Of a stretch of DNA of 64,000 nucleotides, positions 59,166 to 64,000 are shown in pieces. The DNA is from a virus. A program made the translations under genes and the position numbers. The notes under the pieces are model-generated. The model was given only the letters and a program-made list of their open reading frames with translations. It did no database searches and was not told the origin of the DNA. Location of the stretch: the IMG/VR virus record IMGVR_UViG_3300046517_001744, positions 1-64,000 of that record. One strand, given 5' to 3'. Numbering within the stretch: position 1 is the first letter of the stretch; each line of letters begins with the position of its first letter.

Positions 59166-59302
59166 GGCTGCACCGGCGCGAAGCTGATCGCCAGGCCGCC
59201 AACGAAGCCCAGCAGGAACGCTATGGCGATCAGCGGCCAGTAGGCGCGCAGCCAGTCGGCAAAGAGCGCGGTCGACACGCTGATGCGCTGAAGAGGGGTC
59301 AT
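59162..59302 (-). CDS. 46-residue single-span membrane protein
   Basis: A 46-residue protein. Residues 18-41 (LRAYWPLIAIAFLLGFVGGL) form one span. It overlaps the next GTG start (GTGA). It could be a small inner-membrane protein with an unknown role. Confidence 0.55.
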   Translation of the reverse strand: MTPLQRISVSTALFADWLRAYWPLIAIAFLLGFVGGLAISFAPVQP

Positions 59303-59308
59303 GGTCGC

Positions 59309-59743
59309 TTACCCCTTCGCCGGAGTGACGCCGCGACCGGCCTCAAGGATGGGCAGGTTCGCCTCCGTCGGCACGTAGATGGTCTGGCCATCGCGCTCTT
59401 CCATCATCTTCACCCACTGCCACGTCAGATAGAGCGGGTGGTCCTTGACGTTCTGGCCGATGATTTCGATCTGCTTGGCGACAGCTTCCGCCTCCACGAT
59501 GGCGGCCTGCTTGTTCGCCTCGGCCGCCGCTAGACGCCCAGCGGCCTCAGCCACTTGCACCTTGGAATCGTTCTGCGCCCGGGCGAGATCGGCCTGCCCT
59601 TCCTTGTGCGCCTGCCAGACCGAATAGACGGGTCCGAACCAGGCGTTGAACGCCCAGAGCAGCACGATCGCGAGCACCGCCTGCCACCAATGGGCGCCCA
59701 CGAAGTGGCCCAGCACGTCGAAGAAATTCGGTTGATTGTCCAT
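59309..59743 (-). CDS. Membrane-anchored SPFH/prohibitin-like C-terminal protein
   Basis: A 144-residue protein. An N-terminal span (QAVLAIVLLWAFNAWF, about residues 20-38) is followed by EANKQAAIVEAEAVAKQIEI and DHPLYLTWQWVKMMEERDGQ, which resemble the coiled tail of SPFH/prohibitin-type proteins, then a beta end. The large N-terminal SPFH domain is missing, so it is a truncated or convergent form. It is the first gene after promoter P4. GGAGA sits just before the ATG. Confidence 0.55.
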   Translation of the reverse strand: MDNQPNFFDVLGHFVGAHWWQAVLAIVLLWAFNAWFGPVYSVWQAHKEGQADLARAQNDSKVQVAEAAGRLAAAEANKQAAIVEAEAVAKQIEIIGQNVKDHPLYLTWQWVKMMEERDGQTIYVPTEANLPILEAGRGVTPAKG

Positions 59744-59754
59744 CGTCGTCTCCT

Positions 59755-59796
59755 GTGGTGTTGCGGGAGAAGACGCGCGCCCAGCGTCGCTGTCAA
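59755..59796 (-). promoter_or_regulatory. Promoter P4 with ACACCAC leader (minus strand)
   Basis: Minus-strand TTGACA (59791-59796), 17 bases, TCTTCT (59768-59773), 6 bases, ACACCAC (59755-59761), then AGGAGA and the ATG at 59743. Spacing is identical to P1-P3. It reads into the small-gene block and late genes. The other bases of the 152-base gap 59744-59895 include an AT-rich run and a 12-base repeat of the terminase end. Confidence 0.65.
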
Positions 59797-59808
59797 GACG
59801 CGGGCGAC

Positions 59809-59820
59809 CGGCGGGCCTAA
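59809..59820. repeat. 12-nt direct repeat, copy in the gap after terminase
   Basis: CGGCGGGCCTAA recurs at 59888-59899, where it includes the terminase stop codon. It may be a remnant of a short duplication. Confidence 0.5.
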
Positions 59821-59895
59821 AATGGACCCTTTATGGCCCTTTTTTGGATCATTCCTGTTTGCTTTCAGCAGCCTAACGGCGGGCGGGCGGCGGGC

Positions 59896-61437
59896 CTAAT
59901 ACCCGGTGCTCGGATCCCGAGTGGGATCGTCGCCGTAGGCCGAGCGGTCGACGAAGAAGTCATCCATCTCGTCGCGCGGCTTGCTGACCAGCGCCGGCGC
60001 GAAGTGTTCGAGCGCGCGATACTGGATGCAGTCGTGGGGGTGCGTGTACATATTGTCCTGCGGCGTGGCGCTGTAGCGCTCGGGCCCAGGCACCTGCAGG
60101 CGCCGCCGGTGGTAGCCACCCATGAAGCCCTTGCGCGTCACCCGGCAGCGCGGATGCAGGATGAACTGCGGCTCGCCGTTCACCAGGGTGCGCAGCGGCT
60201 TGCGCACGCTCTCCTGGCGCAGCTGCGGGTCCTGGGTCATGGCGCCGCGGATCATGATGTCCTTCGCCTGCAGGATGTCGAAGCACGTCTTCTTGTCGGT
60301 CTGCACGCGGATCTCCCCGGCCGGGTCGCCCACGTCATCGAACGACGCGCGGCCGCGGAACGCGCTGGCGCAATGCTCAAGCACCTCGTCGCTGAACTCG
60401 TCGGCGCTCATGTTGTCGCTGGTGAGCTCGTCGAACACCAGCCAGCGCCCATCGGGCAGCTTCTGGCTGAAGATGCAGGCGGGCGTGAGCCCGAAGTCCC
60501 AGGTGCGCTCGATCGTGATGCCCTCGATCGGATCGGCCTTCTGGCAGTGGATCTGGTCGCTGTACTCGGGATAGACCAGCTTGCCCTCGACGACGAAGCC
60601 GTACTCGCCGTCGACGTAGACCTTGATCCACTCGCGCGCCTTGCCGACGGAGAGGTTGGCGTAGTAGCTGCGCCCGCCCGGCAGGTTGACCAGGTTCTCG
60701 GCGCGGGGGCTGAGGCCGCCCGGCTGCTTGAAGATGCGGGCGAACTTCTCCGGCGGCATATCGCGCGGGATGTCGCCGCTCTCCTGCAGCTTGCGGAAGC
60801 TCTTGAGCCAGTTGCGCTCCTCGAAGTAGCCGTACCACTTCGAGTCCGTGTCGGGCGGGTTGGTGTCCATCCAGACGCCCGACCAACTGACGCCGCCGTC
60901 CTTCACCGCCGGGTAGCGCCCGACGCGCCCCTGCAGCGCCTCGATGACGCTCCATGGCACTTCGCGCGCTTCGTTCACCCAGCCGCCGGTGAGCTCGAGG
61001 GATAGAAGCTTCTTGATGTCGTCGGGGCGGTCCAGGGCCAGGAAGAGGATCTCGATGTCGCAGCCCTCTATCGCCTTGATCTGGTAGCTGTGCTTGTTCT
61101 CGATGTAGCGGCCGAAATGATGCGGCGGCAGCCAGCTGAAGACGGTCCTGATCGTGGTGTCGGCGAGCTCGCGGTAGGTGTTGCGGATCACCGCCCATCG
61201 GCTGTGACGAATGCCGTCGCGCCCGATGCGCTGGCGCCTGGCGCGCGCGGTGATCTCCACCACGCAGGCGGTCGACTTGCCGGAGCCGAACGGCCCCATA
61301 AGCCCGCGCATGGGCGCGTTGGAGCACGCGAACTCCTGGCACGTGGGCACGGGGCTGTAGTCGTAGGGGATGTCGTTGTAGCGGGCGGGGCTGAGCGGTT
61401 CCTGGGGCAGCCAGCCACCGTCGGCGGGGGGCGTCAT
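59896..61437 (-). CDS. terL: Terminase large subunit
   Basis: A 513-residue protein. Residues 47-56 contain GPFGSGKST (Walker A). LSLELTGGWVNEAREVPW supplies the Walker B-like and coupling region. The C-terminal nuclease shows ERTWDFGLTP, FDDVGDP and HPHDCIQY, with conserved Asp and His. It packages DNA through the portal and cuts the concatemer. The start overlaps the HNH stop (ATGA). Confidence 0.85.
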   Translation of the reverse strand: MTPPADGGWLPQEPLSPARYNDIPYDYSPVPTCQEFACSNAPMRGLMGPFGSGKSTACVVEITARARRQRIGRDGIRHSRWAVIRNTYRELADTTIRTVFSWLPPHHFGRYIENKHSYQIKAIEGCDIEILFLALDRPDDIKKLLSLELTGGWVNEAREVPWSVIEALQGRVGRYPAVKDGGVSWSGVWMDTNPPDTDSKWYGYFEERNWLKSFRKLQESGDIPRDMPPEKFARIFKQPGGLSPRAENLVNLPGGRSYYANLSVGKAREWIKVYVDGEYGFVVEGKLVYPEYSDQIHCQKADPIEGITIERTWDFGLTPACIFSQKLPDGRWLVFDELTSDNMSADEFSDEVLEHCASAFRGRASFDDVGDPAGEIRVQTDKKTCFDILQAKDIMIRGAMTQDPQLRQESVRKPLRTLVNGEPQFILHPRCRVTRKGFMGGYHRRRLQVPGPERYSATPQDNMYTHPHDCIQYRALEHFAPALVSKPRDEMDDFFVDRSAYGDDPTRDPSTGY

Positions 61438-61862
61438 GCGACGCGACGCTCGGCGCGGATGCGCGCGACGCGCATGGCGTGCACCATCTGGCGGTTGAGC
61501 GGGGCGGCGTACATGGCGGCCAGGTAGATCACCTCGCACGGCCTGGGCCAGCGGTCGCCCTTGGCTTGGTTGCAGCCGTCGTGCGCTAGCAGGATGTTCG
61601 CGTCGCCCTTCCCGCCGGCCGATCGGGGAAAGACGTGGTCGCGCGTGCGCAGGCGCTGCGTGGTCTTGGAAGGCCGCGCGAACCACTCGAGGCCGCAGAG
61701 ATAGCAGCGGCCGCGCTGGCGGGTGCTGATAGCGGGCGCCTGGCGTAGCATCTCGAGCCCGCGAGTGACGACGGCCCACGACGCCAGGGCGCGGCCGCGC
61801 TCGATAGCGGCGATGACGGCAAGGCGATTGTTTCGCCGCCGGGTTCGATCGGCCCCGCTCAC
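61434..61862 (-). CDS. HNH endonuclease next to terminase
   Basis: A 142-residue protein from GTG 61862 (GTGA overlap). CYLCGLEWF, TRDHVFPRSAGG and ANILLAHDGCNQAKGDRW form a zinc HNH: CxxC, DH, and His/Asn. HNH proteins beside terminases can take part in DNA cleavage for packaging, or be free homing enzymes. Position favours the former. Confidence 0.75.
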   Translation of the reverse strand: MSGADRTRRRNNRLAVIAAIERGRALASWAVVTRGLEMLRQAPAISTRQRGRCYLCGLEWFARPSKTTQRLRTRDHVFPRSAGGKGDANILLAHDGCNQAKGDRWPRPCEVIYLAAMYAAPLNRQMVHAMRVARIRAERRVA

Positions 61863-62143
61863 GGCGTCACGTCCTTCCCGCTCACGCCCGACCAGACCTG
61901 CCAACCCTCCGCCGGCCACGGCCACACGCGGATGACGCCCTCGACGTAGTCGTAGGTGCTGGGAACGCCGCGCGCGGTCTCAGGATCGCAGGCGTGCAGC
62001 TGGCGGTCCATCGTCTCATGATCGACGAGCATCAGGTCGTACTGCGCGCCCTCGGGCTGGTCGACGTGGCTGGCATAGTGGCGGCCGCTCTGCGCCTGGG
62101 CCAGCGTGGCGTAGGCTGGGCGACGGTTCGGCGCGCGGCGCAT
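61859..62143 (-). CDS. Small hypothetical protein
   Basis: A 94-residue protein with YDLMLVDHETMDRQLHACD and a Trp/Val C-terminus. Its start overlaps the previous stop (TGATG). No family is recognised. Confidence 0.5.
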   Translation of the reverse strand: MRRAPNRRPAYATLAQAQSGRHYASHVDQPEGAQYDLMLVDHETMDRQLHACDPETARGVPSTYDYVEGVIRVWPWPAEGWQVWSGVSGKDVTP

Positions 62144-62400
62144 CAGCTCGCCAGCACCAGCTTGCCCCGGTGCAGAGCGCACCCCGCTTCACTACGCGGC
62201 AGCCTGGCCCGCATCATCAGAATGGACGGCCCATTCGGCGTCATCCCGAAGATTGCTGGGGTGGGCGGAACTCCATGACAGGTCACCAGGCTCAGGTCCT
62301 CGGGGATCGCCACGCCGAACAGGCAGTTGCCGCACACCTCGGCGCGGATCAGGCCCGGGCTGGGCTTGTGGTGCAGCGGGGGTTTGACCTCTTCGCTCAT
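62143..62400 (-). CDS. Small four-Cys zinc-binding type protein
   Basis: An 85-residue protein with VCGNCLFG, LVTCHG and GCALH, a CxxC...C...C pattern probably binding zinc. Common in small phage proteins. Function unknown. Confidence 0.55.
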   Translation of the reverse strand: MSEEVKPPLHHKPSPGLIRAEVCGNCLFGVAIPEDLSLVTCHGVPPTPAIFGMTPNGPSILMMRARLPRSEAGCALHRGKLVLAS

Positions 62401-62702
62401 GATTTCTCCTCGAAGTGCCGCGGCGGCCATGCGTGGTTGAGCAGGTCCGCCGCCCACTCTTCTCGCGTTTGAGGGCGCATTAGGTCCGCTGGCGGTCCCT
62501 CGTCGTTCCACCTGTCGAACCAGCCCGGCGCCTTCCACGCGCTCCTCACCGGCCGCACCGCATCCTGCACGATTCGCTCGATCGCCAGCAGGGTGCACAC
62601 GACGCCCAGGAACACCAGGATGCCCACGGCCAGGTGGTCGAGCACGTCGCCGCGGCCGCCGGCTATGGCGAGGGCGTAGAAGAGGGCGGCGAGGAACTTC
62701 AC
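62397..62702 (-). CDS. Membrane protein of the terminase region
   Basis: A 101-residue protein from GTG 62702. Two hydrophobic stretches (residues 2-15 and 24-42) are followed by a charged tail. It overlaps both neighbours. The role is unknown. Confidence 0.5.
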   Translation of the reverse strand: MKFLAALFYALAIAGGRGDVLDHLAVGILVFLGVVCTLLAIERIVQDAVRPVRSAWKAPGWFDRWNDEGPPADLMRPQTREEWAADLLNHAWPPRHFEEKS

Positions 62703-62911
62703 TCCGCCTTCACCACTTTGAACCCCGCCTCGCGCAGCGCGATGAACACGCAGGCGGTGGTGTCGCGAGGGCTCGGGATGCCGCGCCCTTCCCACTGCGA
62801 CCCCATGGCGAGCTCCACCGCTTTCCAGGCGCGCGGGTCCTCGTTGTACTCGGCGGCGTCGCGCACCGGCGCCCAGGTGTTCTCGTGGTTGAAGTGGGGA
62901 CGCTTGGTCAC
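62699..62911 (-). CDS. Small hypothetical protein
   Basis: A 70-residue protein from GTG 62911 (GTGA overlap), with NTWAPVRDAAEYNEDPRAW and one Cys. No family is recognised. Confidence 0.5.
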   Translation of the reverse strand: MTKRPHFNHENTWAPVRDAAEYNEDPRAWKAVELAMGSQWEGRGIPSPRDTTACVFIALREAGFKVVKAE

Positions 62912-63183
62912 GCTGCTTCCTCCTGCGGACAGCTGGACGCCAGGCCGGCGATCGCCTGGCCGAGAGCGATCTTGGCGTGGTGACGCGCCAGTGCGCGGCC
63001 GGCGATGCCGAAGTCCACGCCGACGCTGAATGTGATCGACGCCTCGAGCACGCCATCCTTCTCGGAGAACGTGACGGGCAGGTTCATGAGGCCGCGCTCG
63101 ACCGCGCGCAGGTAGGCGATCTCTGCGTCGAGCAGCGCGTGCGTCTGGCTCGGGGTGAGCTTGTCCACCTTGCGATACGTCAT
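62908..63183 (-). CDS. Small hypothetical protein
   Basis: A 91-residue protein. LTPSQTHALLDAEIAYLRAV is a helix; the rest is mixed alpha/beta. Its start overlaps the small terminase stop (ATGA). Confidence 0.5.
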   Translation of the reverse strand: MTYRKVDKLTPSQTHALLDAEIAYLRAVERGLMNLPVTFSEKDGVLEASITFSVGVDFGIAGRALARHHAKIALGQAIAGLASSCPQEEAA

Positions 63184-63842
63184 GCCGCTTCCTCCTCATC
63201 CGGGTAGGGCTCCGGCGTCGGTCCGCCGGCGCCGTAGATGGTGATGAACCGGACTGGCACGACCACGTCGCCGCCGTCCTTGAGCATGCCCCTGATCTTG
63301 GCGAGCTCGGTCAGGGCCTCGCGCTTGGGGGCCAGGCGCAACTCGGTGGTGACGTCCTCTTCCCGATCCTCGCCGCGGTAGCGCACGGTGCGCTTGGTCT
63401 TCACGGACTGGATGGCGGCGAAGTGGTCGCGGGTGCTCTCGGAGAAGTCGATCAGGAACTGGCCGTCGTCGTCCACGGCGCCGTAGTCGGCCATGTTCGA
63501 CATGCCGAGGAGGGCGAGCTCGTGCAGGATCTGCGGGGCCTCCGCGGCGTAGCGGTCGAGCACTGGCTGCAGCACGCGCTGTTGATGGGCGGCGAGCGCG
63601 GCGCGGATGTCATCTCTCTTCAACAGTCGGTGAGCCTGGGCGTGCGCGCTCCTGGGGCTGTAGCCGGCACGGATCGCTGCCTGCGTGGCGTTGCGGTCTA
63701 CGAGGTACTCGATGACGAAGCGTTCGCGCATCTGCGCCTGGGCAAGAGCGCCATTGGCGGGGCCCTTGCGTGCGCCCTTCTCCCGCGCAGGGAGCGGCTG
63801 AACCTTGGGACGTCGTGACTTCTTCATGCCTGGGCGCGCCAT
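63180..63842 (-). CDS. terS: Terminase small subunit
   Basis: A 220-residue protein from ATG 63842 (an ATG at 63827 is an alternative; neither has a clear ribosome-binding site). RERFVIEYLVDRNATQAAIR followed by AGYSPRSAHAQAHRLLKRDD and an IRAALAAHQQ helix is the Terminase_2-type helix-turn-helix, then an oligomerisation region. It binds phage DNA and starts packaging together with the large subunit at 59896. It lies 1.7 kb upstream of it. Confidence 0.85.
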   Translation of the reverse strand: MARPGMKKSRRPKVQPLPAREKGARKGPANGALAQAQMRERFVIEYLVDRNATQAAIRAGYSPRSAHAQAHRLLKRDDIRAALAAHQQRVLQPVLDRYAAEAPQILHELALLGMSNMADYGAVDDDGQFLIDFSESTRDHFAAIQSVKTKRTVRYRGEDREEDVTTELRLAPKREALTELAKIRGMLKDGGDVVVPVRFITIYGAGGPTPEPYPDEEEAA

Positions 63843-63886
63843 TCCTGGGTGCGTGGCGCAGTGGTAGCGAGGTTCGCGTGGTCGCG

Positions 63887-64000
63887 CTAGTCGAGTCGCT
63901 TCACGCGGTACTCGGCGACGGGCGCGCTCATCCACTGGCCGTTGGGGAGCGGGCCCGCCACGAACATCGTGGCTTCCTCCCAGGTCTCGACGGGATCGCC
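63887..64000 (-). CDS. Partial gene at the right window edge
   Basis: The frame is open from the window edge to a TAG at 63887 and ends SAPVAEYRVKRLD. An internal ATG at 63967 with GGGAGG eight bases upstream could start a 26-codon peptide. Alternatively, this is the C-terminus of a longer gene. The window cuts it, so the product cannot be judged. Confidence 0.4.
   Translation of the reverse strand, partial: GDPVETWEEATMFVAGPLPNGQWMSAPVAEYRVKRLD

Noticed and set aside
1-64000. tRNA genes, integrase, repressor, CRISPR arrays
   Set aside because: No cloverleaf-like T-loop signature, tyrosine or serine recombinase motif, CI-like repressor or repeat-spacer array was seen by reading both strands.

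Overview
The window is a gene-dense, GC-rich stretch of a double-stranded DNA bacteriophage genome. Genes abut or overlap by 1 to 4 bases almost everywhere, and no stretch longer than 300 bases lacks a gene. The virion genes are of short-tailed (P22-like podovirus) type: small and large terminase, portal, scaffold-like protein, major capsid protein, P22 gp4-like and gp10-like head-completion proteins, a p32-like DNA transfer protein and tail fibres/spikes. No tape measure, tail tube or sheath gene is visible. The giant 4500-residue protein carries a core of the MucR/Ros family, which is known almost only from Alphaproteobacteria, so an alphaproteobacterial host is likely. No integrase or repressor was recognised. 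Polymerase, primase and replicative helicase genes are not in this window.

Layout. 1-1562 (+): six small accessory genes, ending in a hairpin shared with the convergent operon. 7449-1598 (-): an uncharacterised protein, a RuvC-like resolvase, a small Cys protein, an orphan methyltransferase, a DUF1376 replication protein, a second replication-region protein and an Ig-like protein. 7550-14547 (+): a GP88-like protein, a winged-helix protein, a KGG protein, a RecE-like PD-(D/E)XK nuclease, a coiled-coil protein, a RecT-like annealing protein, small genes, a J-domain-like protein and an acyl carrier protein, closed by a strong terminator at 14579-14609. These two blocks diverge from a palindromic double promoter at 7489-7538.

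63967-14608 (-): one long late block read right to left. It runs from terminase, a dense set of small unknown genes, an HNH gene, portal, a GroES-like co-chaperonin, scaffold-like protein and capsid to an accessory beta-helix locus (46.6-41.7 kb). That locus holds three consecutive proteins with Sec signal peptides. Then come gp4/gp10-like adaptors, a tailspike, ejection-type proteins, the 13.5-kb giant gene, tail fibres and the lysis cassette. A three-gene (+) cassette (41346-41736) with its own promoter interrupts the late block.

The least expected features are: (i) four promoters on both strands with identical spacing and a shared ACACCAC leader; (ii) a 121-codon gene with normal codon bias nested in the +1 frame of the giant gene, where the giant frame has aberrant codon use; (iii) a MucR-type domain lacking most zinc ligands inside the giant helicase-methyltransferase protein; (iv) the signal-peptide trio; (v) phage-borne GroES-like, acyl-carrier and J-domain proteins; and (vi) a paired late element upstream of two minus-strand genes.
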